Translations under genes and position numbers: made by a program
Part shown: piece after piece, positions 1 through 11,860 of the stretch
Layout: each line of letters begins with the position of its first letter
How positions within the stretch are numbered: position 1 is the stretch's first letter
The notes under the pieces: model-generated
What the model was told of the DNA's origin: nothing
The model's input: the letters and a program-made list of their open reading frames with translations, nothing else
Database searches by the model: none
Assembly: GCA_007922225.1 (NCBI GenBank)
Contig: ML679960.1
Location: 6,488,844-6,552,843 of the forward strand
Direction of reading: 5' to 3'
Origin: Emydura subglobosa
Taxonomy: Eukaryota > Chordata > Testudines > Chelidae
Length of the DNA: 64,000 nt

Positions 1-2082
1 TACAGTGGGGCCAGCCATTTCCAGGATGCAACCTGGGTGCCTGGCAGAAAGTGCCATAGGAGCCCCAGTCTCAGTGTTGTTTCCCTTCAGGTTTACAGTG
101 GAAAAAATATCCTGTGAAGGCAGCTAAAGCTTTATGCTCCTTTTTTGCTGCTTTGAGTTTCCAGGAGGAAGTGCTTCTGAGAGACCGTACCTCATAGAAT
201 CCAGTTGTCTAAGTATCCCAGCCTGGGCATGGACTCTGAGCTTGGCACTTCATAGGTGAGAGCATCAGCATTGCCGTGACTCAGCACCTCAAAGCTAAGG
301 GAATCAGCTCCTTGGAACCCTATCCACTATCTGTGCTGATGGACTCAGTTTTATTTAACGTGCTGATGCACTGAACTTCGAGTTCCAAATCTCTCCTCAA
401 ACCACAGATACACCCAGAGCTGGATTCATCCAAACCAGGATCATAACGTAACATGTAGCGCTCTCCATAGCACCTTCTGCTGCAGGCCCAAGATATCATG
501 AAAGGAGTCTAAATGTCCAGTCTTTAGCTGATGTGACAAACCCAACAGTGCTTTCTGCTGGGAGCCTAGGAAATGACTAGCTGACAATTAATAATTTGTT
601 TGCTATGGATACGGTAGTTTTACCAACTCTAGTCACAAGTATACACAGGAAGTACTATATAGCTCCAAGAATGGGAGTACAAGCAAACTCCATTCAAGGG
701 AAGATATTTTATATTTTTTGCCTTTACCTACCCAGAAAAGACCTTCAAGGTTTAAGGTCATTGACAGAAGTACTGTGCTTCCAGAAATGATATTCTTATT
801 AGTGATTAATAAATAGTGCCTTTCAGGTTTACATTTTCTTCTAGAAATGAGGTTGTAGTACTCATTGTATGCTGTTTTTCTTACTTTTAGCCTTTTAATC
901 ACCTCCTGATAAACAGAAAGAGTAAACAGGTATTAAGACATCTAAAGACAATTTGAAGATGCAGCTATCTTTGAAAGCTTGCAATGCTAGATATACACTA
1001 GACTCTTGTAAATCAGCAGTCATCTCACAGAGTCTGAGAGTGAAAATAAGTGAAGGAAAAATGTCTTAGTGCTCTCTGCAGGAGCCATTTTCTGCAGATT
1101 AGGGGTCAAATGCATTTACAAAACAGTAGGGGAAGAGGTTTGCACTGTCACAGAGCATTCCGAGAGAGTGCTCAACCTTAGACATTATCATCCTGCCCAC
1201 GTGGAAATCTAAAATGAAAAAAAGAAATCCTTTCAAGTCATTTTGTTTTTGAGATTAATTAAAGTACATAATAAAATGAGGGAAGCAAAACAATGTTCCC
1301 CAGTCTCTGACAGTCTGGCATATCAACATATGGCCAGCAAAGGAAAGTGATAAGTTGCAGGACAGAGCCCAAGTTAATGAAAGCTGAGGATAATGCAGAG
1401 GTAACATTTTGGTCTGGTAATATGGGGATGAGAGACTAAGGTAAACAAACTGGTAGTTCTCTAATTTAAAATACGCTGAGACAAAACTGTTTTCTATGGG
1501 ATGAAAGGCCACAAGGCTGATTTTTACTCCAATGTCTAAAACTGTATTTTTAATTACTGCTTCACTTGAACACCTGCTGAAATTTGATGAATAGGTGGGC
1601 TAGCACTCCAGCTCATGGTGTGATGCCAAAAGTTCCAATTTGACACGAGGCTGCTGTGCAGTAAACTGATTTGTTTACCCCAGAGAGCTGTTGTAATAGT
1701 GTTTGGCAGAAGGATGATTGTGCTGCTTTGCTGGTTAATGCATGAAGCTTCTCTTGGCCTTTACTTAGGAAGAAGTTGCCCGCCAATAAACAGTATGGAC
1801 TACAATGATGGAAGGAAGGGAATTCAGAGGAAAGGAAAGGGTTCATTTATGGATTCAGACCAGTTGTTGTTATATTAAAAGTCAGTTGTTGAGATGGGGA
1901 ATGGAAAGAGAAAAGCATGTTCTGACCAATTAAGGACTACATACAAAATATGCAAAACAAGAATAGTTTGATTTTCTGTCTCTCTCTTGCTTGGGATGAA
2001 TATAATTGCATCAAAAACAATTATGTGACTGGAATTTATTTTTCACACTGGCCCCATTATTTTTATTTGTGTTATGTTACAG
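1..2082 (+). other. End of IL1RAPL1 upstream intron
   Basis: AT-rich intronic sequence ending in the splice acceptor (ttgtgttatgttacag, 2067-2082). No coding exon, RNA gene or transposon with definable ends was recognised. Short ORFs on both strands show no family resemblance. Confidence 0.7.
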
Positions 2083-2269
2083 AAACTCTACTTATTGTAT
2101 GAAAGTATCCATTTCGCTGACAGTGGGTGAAAACGACACTGGACTCTGCTACAATTCAAAGATGAAGTACTTTGAAAAAGCTGAACTTAGCAAAAGCAAG
2201 GAAATTTCATGCCCTGATATAGAGGATTTTTTAATTCCATATAGAGAGCCTGAAATCCTGTGGTATAAG
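2083..2269 (+). CDS. IL1RAPL1: IL1RAPL1 coding exon (probably exon 4): end of Ig1, linker, start of Ig2
   Basis: Part of a synaptic adhesion receptor of the IL-1 receptor family: three extracellular Ig domains, one membrane span and a cytoplasmic TIR domain. In mammals it binds the receptor phosphatase PTPRD across the synapse. The 187-bp exon follows a T-rich tract ending in AG (2081-2082) and is followed by GTAAGG (2270). Its first base completes a split Arg codon (phase 2 entry) and it ends after a complete Lys codon (phase 0 exit). The translation begins NSTYCMKV and ends EPEILWYK, with the Ig2 first cysteine in KEISC. Two N-glycosylation sequons are visible (NST, NDT). An internal Met gives an apparent ORF start at 2006, which is intron read-through. 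It matches IL1RAPL1 better than IL1RAPL2 as I remember them, for example in the [19 protein letters not shown] region. The exon number is inferred from the mammalian gene. Confidence 0.93.
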
Positions 2270-4599
2270 GTAAGGAATAGAGACGACTTCTGTTGTCTTC
2301 AACAAAATATTATGTCAAGGTCTGCTGTATTTTCAGTAATCTCAACATTTTATCTGGATGTGATGTACAGTTTGGATGGATTTAAGATGCATAAATAACA
2401 AGACAAGGAAGGATAAAAGAGAGGGAACTAGATGAGAAAGTGTTTTAATGTACTAGCCTTTTAACCTATGGAGACAAGGATTCAAATGCTTTCTTAGATA
2501 AAATTGAGAATGCATTATTTGATGCCTTCCTAGTTTCCATCTCTCCATAACACAAAACAACCAAATAATTGGCAGTAGTCTTTCAACTGAGAAGTCCAAA
2601 ACTGGAAAAGGAGAAATGTTACCAGGGTGGTCTGCTCTGATACACATTAGCAAGGCTGTTTGGGGAAACAATTGTGTGCACTAAACCAGATTCAAACTTG
2701 TGCTATTAGAACCCTCAATTTCCAAACATGAAATTCACTGAAAAAAGTATGAAAACATTATTTAAAAGAAGAAGCTGTGAACACTTTTACCTGAGTGCAT
2801 GATTTAAATTGTACCTCATACAATTCAGCAAAAATCGTAGGTTTTACATAATATTAAAGCTTCAAAACTAACCAAGAATAAAAACTCATGTTTAAGGCTT
2901 GTGTTCTGTCCATTCTTCACACAGTTATGGGAAGAAAAGGGGAACAACAATGTCTCATATCAACAATTATCTTTGACTTAAAATATCTGTGTTTCTCCAT
3001 GGTTTATTAATAACTTTATTTCAACATTGTGCATTCATTTGTTTTTCTGGACAGTCATTTAGTCCTCGGCTCTGCATGGTACATCCTAAATTCAGCCCCC
3101 ATGACTGCAGCTGGAATTGAGGGTGCTCAGCACTTCGCAGGAGGCACTTTGCACCCTGTAGGATCTCTTTCTTAATGTACCCTAGTTACTGGATAACCTC
3201 AAAATAGTTCTGACTTCTTAGATAAACCTGAAATTAGTCTCTGTAGACAGAAATAATTAACTGTTATTTTCCAGTTGAAACATATTTCACTATGTTTTCT
3301 GATTATAAAAATGCACATATTTACCTTGCCCCATTATGAATATTTGCATATAGGATACATAAGACTGTCCAGTGATGGTAAAGAATTAGGATTTAGGAGG
3401 ATTCTGGATGAGCAACCGCCTCTGAAAATTCAGGGTAATTATGTAGCCCAACTAGTTGCTTCATCTGAAATATGCTATTTTATATTTAAAATATGTAATA
3501 GAATACATATCTAAGGATTTAACCTGTATAAAACTATTTCACTTGGTAGGTTGCAACAATTTATGAAGGACCATTGTGAATTATCATGTGCATGGGCATA
3601 TTTCTATTTGAATAAAAAAGTTCAAATGACATTTTACAAATCTAGCCTATATGCGTAACAAACTGCGATGCTGGGCAAAATAAGCAAATAATTTTGTATT
3701 GTTACATCAAAAGACTCAAGGACATTAATCCATTGGCCATGGATTTATTTCTTTGAAAAATGAAGATGTTTGGAAAATCCAGAAGCCCTGAAAAAATATC
3801 CAAAAGCATGCAGTTATTTTATGTTGTACTTCAGTTATTTGAAATCTGACTGCGGAAATTAAAAAAAAAAAAGAAAAAGAAAAAGAAACTATATGAGGGG
3901 GAACCAATAAAAACTGCCAGCACATACACACGCTCTTACCTGATACCAAATTTTAGCCTACAGGATGGGCCCACTTATTAAACAATGAAAATAAGAATGT
4001 ATTTCAGCATGAATGAAACATATAAAATGTTATCAGTAGCAATTAAAATTGTGACATGCTATATTTTGTACGTATAAATATTACAAATTAGACATTGCAT
4101 TATGTCACTGAGTCTGTAGAAGAGCACTGACAAGTTAAACCTTTCAAAGCAAATTCTAAGATGCTTTCAGGTATGGAGATGCAACTTGCCTCCTCTTTTT
4201 TTTCCTCACTCACTCCTGCTTCCCTCCTTTTTGATTAATTATTGTTTTACAATGACTTCCCATGCCCTCTATCTGTCATTAACATAATGAAGATAAAAGT
4301 TTTCAGTATATGTAATAGTCCCAGAGACAATATTAATTAGATAAGAAGAAGAGGAACTCTTCAACAATATTACTTCAAACCACCATCATTAAGGAATACA
4401 TTTCCTGCCTTTTCTGGCATCCAGGCAACAATCATATAACTCAATGAAGTAGACCTTTTGAGACACTCAGTGTATGTGAGATATCATAACTACTCTAAAA
4501 CTATTTCCTAGGCTCTTTGACTTGGGCAATATTGTCAATAATCACCAAATTTAAATACAAGGACTTTAGTCACAGGTGTATTATATTGTCTTTGAACAG
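2270..4599 (+). other. IL1RAPL1 intron between the two exons (2,330 bp)
   Basis: Bounded by GTAAGG and a pyrimidine-rich tract ending in CAG. AT-rich, with an A-rich simple repeat at 3859-3888. No transposon with definable ends was seen. In mammals this intron is part of a much larger locus, so 2.3 kb is unusually compact next to the downstream intron. Confidence 0.85.
3859..3888. repeat. A-rich simple repeat (A)n(GAAAAA)n
   Basis: Twelve As followed by GAAAAA units, with no associated element body recognised on either side. Confidence 0.8.
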
Positions 4600-4753
4600 G
4601 AATGTAAGGCAAAAACATGGAGACCGAGTATTGTGTTCAAAAAGGACACTCTCGTCATCCGGGAGGTTAGAGAAGATGATATTGGAAATTACACCTGTGA
4701 GTTAAAATATGGAATATTTGTTGTCAGAAGAACCACCGAATTAACAGTTACAG
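4600..4753 (+). CDS. IL1RAPL1: IL1RAPL1 coding exon (probably exon 5): remainder of Ig2
   Basis: The next 154-bp exon follows an acceptor ending AACAG (4595-4599) and is followed by GTAATT (4754). It starts in phase 0 with ECKAKTWRP, which fits the Lys codon closing the previous exon. It ends one base into the next codon (phase 1), as expected if an Ala-Pro pair follows. It carries the Ig signature DDIGNYTC (second Ig2 cysteine), an NYT sequon, and the strand [10 protein letters not shown] leading to Ig3. Differences from human are conservative (for example Lys for Arg in the VFKKDT stretch), as expected of a functional gene in another amniote. The exon encoding Ig3 was not found up to 64000, so the following intron exceeds 59.2 kb; very large introns are a known trait of this gene. 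Loss of function in humans causes X-linked intellectual disability. Confidence 0.93.
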
Positions 4754-5253
4754 GTAATTACAGGCTCTTAAGATCCTTTTGTGATATTGTAAAGGAAGAC
4801 ATTGCCTTTTTTTTGTTTTAGGTCATTTGTGATATACATGCCATAGACAAAAGTTTTGATGAACATGGTTTATCCCTACACAGGTGATGTGACCAAACAA
4901 TTTTATAAAGTACCAATTAGTGTGTACAATATTCTGAATGAGGTCTGGATTTGGACCTCTTTTACAGACTTTTCTGAATGGGAAATGGAGAGGGTGTTCA
5001 GTATTGTGGTAGGATAGGTAACTTGGAACCTGCACTATTTCTGACAGAAAATGATATGAGGGAGCCCACTATATTTGTTTGTGGAATGCTGCCTTTTGAA
5101 TGCAACCACTTCTAGAACTAATGTTACTATATTAGCGTGGCATCATTCTAGCAAGTATCTTCCACAGGAAAGCAACCTTGATTCTTCTCCATCATCCCCA
5201 CTTGCACAACAACCCAGCAGATCAATCAATTTGTGCATACCTGTGAATTCCAG

Positions 5254-5326
5254 GGGAGAAATCCTGACCCCATTTAAGTTAATGGCAAAACTCCCATTGA
5301 TTTCAATAAGGCCAGGATTTCATCCC
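5254..5326. repeat. Small palindromic (hairpin) repeat, family A copy 1
   Basis: The left arm reads gaaatcctgaccccatt and the right arm ggccaggatttcatccc, facing each other around a centre containing aatggcaaaactcccatt. The arms are imperfect reverse complements. The same layout recurs at 11791-11860 and, more degraded, at 15857-15926 and 30976-31045. It looks like an old non-autonomous foldback element; the family name is unknown to me. Confidence 0.7.
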
Positions 5327-5820
5327 AAGTATTACATTTCCATCTAACTCTAATTTTAATTTTAAAAAAATATTATAATACCTATATATTTTGAAACCTA
5401 ACATTGGTGACAGGGGAAAAAGATGCAGTTAATATAATTTACAGTAAAACATTCAATATTCCTATACACGTTACATCATAGTTTGATCCATCACATACTG
5501 TAATAGCAATGTCCTCTATTACAGAACACAACTTAGTGGTAACAGGTTTTGAAACCTTCCCTCCACTTCATATTTTAGTATCTGAGGGGCCGGTCCTAAT
5601 TTAGAAAGAATATGGCAAAGCCCTATCCAAGGGAAAGTCATACTGAATTGATTTCTATAATTATTTAGTAATATTGGGAGCTCATGCAGGTGCTATATCA
5701 TGGGTCTTCAGAATGCAGAGTACTTTCTGCCATTTCCAATGTGACATTCCTTAATAGCAGGCAAAGCTTAGGTTTTCCTTGGGGATCGAAGGTGAAATAG
5801 ATTCTTATTTGTCTCAGTAA

Positions 5821-5843
5821 CACACACACACGCACACACACGC
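5821..5843. repeat. (CA)n microsatellite with CG interruptions
   Basis: Short CACACA tract interrupted by two CG dinucleotides. Confidence 0.8.
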
Positions 5844-8174
5844 AAAAGCAGCTAGTGGCAGTGTGTTTTTGAGTAGAAAACAAAACAAATGAAAGAGTCT
5901 TAGAGCAGGAATATTCACTTCAGGTTCTCTTTGTTTCTCTACAAAGTCCAATATAGAAGTATATTGCATCTGGCAATTAATTACCGTGTTTATACGCCTT
6001 CTTCTGAAATTGTGGAAGCATTTTTGATTTTATTGGAAAATTTGTTTTCTTACGTGCTAATGAATCTCAGTATCCTCCATCTTACACAGCTCCCACCCAA
6101 AATATGAGAAGCTAAATGTAAATCTCATGATTTGTAATTTCCACCTATTAGTCAATTATATATCTGGAAATCATATTGTGTGTTGATTTGAGAGAAATTC
6201 AGGCAATCAATCATGTTTTCTTTAAGAACAATATCCAGTTTTTCTTCATATTTTTTCTTGTATATGAAATTGATTTATTTGGTGACTAGAAGCAGGCAAT
6301 TACTGTCTAGTGATTATGCTAACAGTAAACATCAATATATCCCGTTTGACTCCCATGAAGGAGAGTTGAGATAGAGGAGTCTGTAGTTAATTTACTCCAG
6401 AATAAGGCTGCCAATTATCTTCTCAATATATGATGTATGCACTTGAGTAATACATAATCCTTCAGCCCTCTGGTATTCTTTCAATCACTTTGGAATGGTG
6501 CTTCCATTGCAAAAATATCTCTTGCAAATTTTGTGTGCAGTGTAGTTTGAAGCAGACTAAGACTATAGCTACCAAAAAAAGGAAAAATTAAAGCAGTATA
6601 ATGGCATGCACTCACATAATTTGTGATAGTGATAAAGAATATGCATTCGTTGTCGGGGAAAAGCCGTATACTTAATGTTCAAATGAAAGTCTGACCTCCC
6701 AAGAAGAGACTTGGCTTACTTTTGAAATGTTTAAAAATGAATGAGTTCAAGAGAAGAGATCTGCATGATTTCTATATCTGACAATCGGGGAAGATGTAAG
6801 AATCAATTGTTGCAGAGCAGTTTAGCAAATTTATTTGTTTTGGTATTACTGCAATTCTGCATATTGTCTTTATATTTTATGAGACTGAACTAAAGAAACA
6901 GATACATTGGTGTTATCATCAATTTGCTTCTTTTAATACATGCCATAGGCTGTGGTCAGTAACTATGTTATGTTATGATTTGACTTGTGATCTTCGCTTG
7001 GTAGGAAGAAATGCACACCTTAAATATGTCTGATGTTCTGTTTCTGTACTGATAAAAGAGAGCTCATTTTCCAAGTGACATGCACTGTAATGTATGTGAG
7101 ATTATTTCTACTGGGTTTAAAAATAGTTTATACTTGAATTCAGGAGTCAGAGAATAAATGTCCCATCTTGATTAAAAATGGAAAAATTACACCTTTTACC
7201 AAAATTAGCTAGAAATGAACTAGCTAAAAGCACTCCCCCACCATAGGAAGAGAGTCATATAGACGTAGGGCATGTAAAGTGAATTTATATGTGGACCAAC
7301 CTCTAGGCTGATTGATGGGTCCCTTTTCTTCCCTGATGCGTCCCTTTTTATTTTCACTCTTCCTCCTTGCCATTCTTTTCATTCCTTGCCTGTTCTTCTT
7401 CCTTTGGCTCCCTGCATCATTTACAAACTCCTTGGAGTTTGGAATGTATAAGGAAACCAGCTAATTCTATTAACAGATCTACCTCCCAAAAAGCTAGTCA
7501 GAAGAACCAGTCCTAGCACACTTGAAGTTTTAAGCCAAGGCATTTGTGAATTACAACTAGCCAAATCCATAATTATGGAGGTGTTCAGGAAGTTAGAGCA
7601 ATGAGAGTAGTTCTTCTGAAACCCCTCAGATTTATGAAATGCCTTGCCTAACATTCCAGATATTTTTAACCCATGCAGATTGCTTTAGTTTTACAGTTTG
7701 AATTTTCAAAAACCAGGCTTATTATTTAAAGTTAGCATATCTAGCTGGAGACTAGTGACTCTCCATAATCTACAACTATTCCTCTGCCTGTTTTTCCCTG
7801 TTCTGATGAAGAGAATGTGTGGTTATTTTCTAGTTTGTGTATGTGTGTGTACGTATTCATGTTTGATAACTTTATGTGTGTGTTTATGTATTCATGTTTA
7901 GGCTTTCTGCCTCTCTCTGTAGTGGGAAGAACTATGCTGGGGTGTATTATATTTCCATCCAGTGCAGAATGTGCTATGTGAAAAGCATGAACCAGATGCT
8001 CAGCTGCAATAAATCACTATAATTCCATTGAAGCTGAAGAGCTACACCTATATATTATTACCTCTTCCTATCATCAAGCAAAATAACGTATGTTGCCAAG
8101 AAGGGATGGTCATCTGGCTGGTGACAGAGAGGCTGTGTTAAATCAAATGCAGAAGTGGATTAAAACAAAGCGTG

Positions 8175-8196
8175 CACGCACACACACACACACACA
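8175..8196. repeat. (CA)n microsatellite
   Basis: About eleven CA dinucleotides after a CGTGCACG stretch. Confidence 0.85.
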
Positions 8197-8621
8197 GAGT
8201 TTTTTCTCATGTAACTGCCAGGTGAATCAGGCAGTGGGTGGAGAAACATAATTACAGAAAGTTTCCACCAAATTCATTTACATAAAATTTCCATCCAATT
8301 TTGGCTGTCCACAGCCCAGATCAGAATGACAGGGTAAAAAAGGCTTTGGCAGTTAGTATCCTTTTAGTTTGAATAGGTCAGCTGTGAACAATTTGCACTG
8401 AATCCATCTTTCCATCTAGAGCTATCGGAAATCTAATTGTATGCAGATGAGGTTACTTTACAAGAAAAATATTTTAAAATGAAATGTCTATATTGTAACT
8501 GACCTTTCCTGCATCTGGTATGTTCACTATTCTCTATACTATTATGTTCTATAATAAAACAACAAAGTTATTTAGACCTCCAGATGGTCTGAATGGGTTT
8601 TCTGGCTGAAGGGGGTAGGAA

Positions 8622-8850
8622 AGATGGTCCAGTGGTTAGGGCACTAGCCTAAGGCCTGGGGGACCTAATTCCTGGTCTGCCACAGACTTCCTGTGTCACC
8701 TTGGGAAAGTCACTTAGCATCTCTGTGCCTCAATTACCCATCTGTAAAATGGGAATATTATAATTTCCCTACCTCCCAAGAGTGTCGGAAAGATAAATGC
8801 ATTAAAGACTGTGAGGCATGAAACAAGCATATCACCTCCATGAGATAGGG
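8622..8850 (+). mobile_element. MIR-type core-SINE
   Basis: A non-autonomous, tRNA-derived retroposon moved by LINE-2-type machinery. The 5' head resembles a tRNA promoter (ggtccagtggttagggcac). The conserved core follows in the expected order: a 'tctgccacagacttcctgtg' block, 'accttgggaaagtcactta', 'tctctgtgcctcaattaccc' and 'tctgtaaaatgggaata'. The 3' tail is less clear. These segments match the ancient amniote MIR consensus closely. A second, reversed copy lies at 57982-58330. Confidence 0.85.
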
Positions 8851-9631
8851 CAGTATTATTATTCTCACATATATAAGGAATGAAGGGGATTAAGGGACTT
8901 TCTCTATGTCACTCAAAAGTCTGTGGCACAGCCAGGAAGAGAACACAGCTATCCTGTTTCTTCTATCTGTATCACCCACTTCATATGGAATACGAGTATT
9001 ACTGAGCATAATACTTCAGTATAGTATTGTATAAAAGTATGCTTTCTGTTATATTGTATCACAGCAGCTGTGATTCAGGATGTGTAATGCACTAGCGTTA
9101 AGCATTAGGCAAAAGAAGCAGCTGGGTTTTGGGGGGAGTTTTTTGTGTTAGAAACACAATATTGAGGGAAAGCAAAGGATGTAACTATTTCAAGCACACC
9201 TGGCTCCAACCTGGAGACCCCATGAGATCTTCCACTCAGGCTTTCAGAAAAGTGGGAATTCACCTTTTTCCCTAGAAGCTGCTCTGTTGTTGTCTGGTCA
9301 CCACTGAGTTTCACAGTTCACCATTTTGTAGAAGCCGTTGCCAATATGCTTTTTGAGCAGCTGGTTATATAAGTCCAGGAAAGGCAAGCAGCTGCAGCCT
9401 TAGGGTATCTATTTTACATCTGACTGCTCTAGGCTTCTCCTCCCCCTCTTCCAGCTGGTGAGTAGTTGTAGTTCCAGTTATGTGTTCCTTTGGTTTGAGG
9501 AAGCTGGAACATCTTCACAAAGGCTTGATGGATGAACAGGGTCTGTGTGTTGTGAGCTGACACTAGCAATATGGGAAATGGGGCAACAGGCTCCAAAGCT
9601 GGTTAGGGACAAACCCTCCTAAGAATGTTTT

Positions 9632-9651
9632 TTTATTATTATTATTATTAT
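9632..9651. repeat. (ATT)n microsatellite
   Basis: About six ATT units after a T-run. Confidence 0.8.
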
Positions 9652-11790
9652 GGCATAATAGTGCTTAGGTTTCCTTACCTCCATGTTTGTACCCAGACCC
9701 ACATCTTCCCAGGAGACAGCAGATAGTGAGCCCTATGTCCCCCTAGTCTTCTTCTACGTACTGTAGTCCTAGTTCTTTCTCTCTCTCACCATCCAGCCTC
9801 TTAATGGTGGAATCACTGCCAAAGTCCCAGCATAGTAATGTGAATTGTGCTCTCACTGCTGCTGCTCTGAATTCCTTGTATATTCACGTCAAAGCGAAAC
9901 CACCTCTCAAAGCAGAGGTGGAAGCAAAGGCTGTGGTACAAGGTCTGATTTGGGAGTTTAAATACAAATATTTTTTAAAACCAAACTGAGAATTTGCTTT
10001 AGATGTATTTTTAAAATAGCTTTTGTATTTAGTGGTGAAAAATTATGGATATAGAAGCAAATCTCTGGGTAATGGCACTAGTTTTACATTTTTATTTATT
10101 TATTGGCAGAAGGCTCATATCTTCAGCCCTTACTTAATGCCTGTTCCATACTAAGAATAATTGTTAATTTGCTTTATGTACCAATTGGAGAAATATAAAG
10201 TAATAATAATAATACCTTTTCCAAGAGGACATATTTCTTTTCCTTTTCCTTTGATTTTTCTTTAGTGCTGATGAAAAATCTCTATCTCCTATCAGAAATG
10301 TGCTACTGTCTAAGCAATCAGAATCAATTTCCTTCTTCCAGTGACTCTCTGCTTTAGAAAGTGTTGTCTAAATTTCAAAATATAAATTAGAAATTTTCTG
10401 ATTCTGATAGCATGTCACAAAAAGTAATATTCACAGAAACAAAACAATTGGTATTGTTGGAATCTGTATCATGTGTTTATCCGTAAAGGAAAACACATTC
10501 TACCTTAAAGGTTTTGTGAACATTTACAATTTCAGATTGAAAAGCATCGCCAAATTATTTACTAATTGGATTTAAAGAAAAAGAAATGCATGTTTCTAAT
10601 TCCTAGCAACAGTCCAAAATTAGATACTATAGTTAACTTGGCCACAAAACACGTCATGGGCCATAAACACTTTCTGATCCCGATTTATTCTTTAAATATT
10701 TAGTTTAATATTATAACGTATTGTGCCCATCCTACAAAGATATCTGCAAGAGCAGTTCGTCTAGCTTGCATGGAGTCCCATTGAAGTCAAAGGGAATCAA
10801 CCTGGGCATATGGGACTGTGCAGTGTATTCCTTTGCAAGATCCGGTCTCTGATGTAAAATGTATGCCATAAAACATACAGGATAATGCAGTTGAGCCCTA
10901 TCAGCCTTGCTGTTGGACATTAACATATACAATTCTGTCCTGGCCTTTTGTAATTTATAGCATTACATTAATGCTTTTTTTTTTTTTTTTTGCCGGGGGG
11001 GGGAATTCAGTTAAGAGTAAGAAGTACCTGTATTTTTGCAAATGATATCAGACCTAATCATGTGGGCCTAATCATGAAATATTTTTTAAAGCGTCAATTC
11101 CTGTTATCCTTACATGGACTACTGCCTTATTCATTGAGGAGTATTCCCATTGAAATCAATAATGTAAGATACTAATCAACATGAGAAAGGGCATCAAAAC
11201 GTCATCCTCAGGTTTTATCAGTGCTTTCCCCAGGCATTTCTCAAGGGGATTTGGCCCTGTTAAGATCTATCTCAAGAAAAGCATGTCACAGCAAACCAAG
11301 TACACTTTGACTTTCAGTCAGTTCCTCTGCCTTTTCTATGCTGCAAATGTTTTATGGTGAAATTTAGCAACACTAGCAAAAAAAAAAAATACAATTCTCC
11401 ATGGTGTTTTTCAAACATGCAAAATCACCATGCCCCCAAATCACCACCTTTAATGTGAATCTATTCTCTCAGCTACAATACAATGTCCCACAGCTCAAAT
11501 TTTAGATTCCTATACCTTCCTATTTGCTCATTGATTGCAAGACAAAGCCGGAATGTCAGCACAGAAAATATGTAAACTAATCTCACTGTGCTGCAGGCAT
11601 ATTTTAGTTCTTGCTGCCATTATGCAATATATAAAGACCAGACCTTGCAAACACTTTATTCATGTTTGTAATATTACTCACATCCATAATCCCTTTGAGT
11701 TCATTAGGCCTATTCACGTGACCCAAGTTACTCATCTGCATAAGTACTTGCTTGGTTGTGCCTTAAATCCATATGCTGTATGTAGGCTTA

Positions 11791-11860
11791 GTGAAATCCT
11801 AGCCCTATTGAAGTCAATGGGGTTTTGCCATTGACTTCAGTGAAGCCAGGATTTCATCCA
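11791..11860. repeat. Small palindromic repeat, family A copy 2
   Basis: The best preserved hairpin of this type. The left arm is gtgaaatcctagccc plus attgaagtcaatgg; the right arm is ccattgacttcagt plus gccaggatttcatcc. The two arms fold on each other almost completely with a short ggtttt loop. No flanking transposase-type termini are evident. Confidence 0.75.

Larger units (their letters stand above)
4754..8621 (+). other. Start of giant IL1RAPL1 intron, largely unique sequence
   Basis: AT-rich with few recognisable repeats: a palindromic mini-element at 5254-5326, a short CA tract near 5821-5843 and a GT-rich stretch near 7836-7895. The stretch about 5990-7150 has no repeat signature and could hold conserved noncoding sequence, but that cannot be judged from one genome. 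Confidence 0.6.

Noticed and set aside
2006..2082. Methionine start at 2006 suggesting a separate small gene
   Set aside because: The first 77 bases are intron read-through. The protein-like part begins exactly after the splice acceptor at 2081-2082.
7836..7895. Z-DNA or long (GT)n array
   Set aside because: The GT runs are short and interrupted, so this is ordinary low-complexity sequence.
8836..8930. Functional tRNA gene in the SINE head
   Set aside because: Only promoter-box-like similarity is present, upstream at about 8625-8645. There is no cloverleaf or anticodon arm; it is a SINE head.
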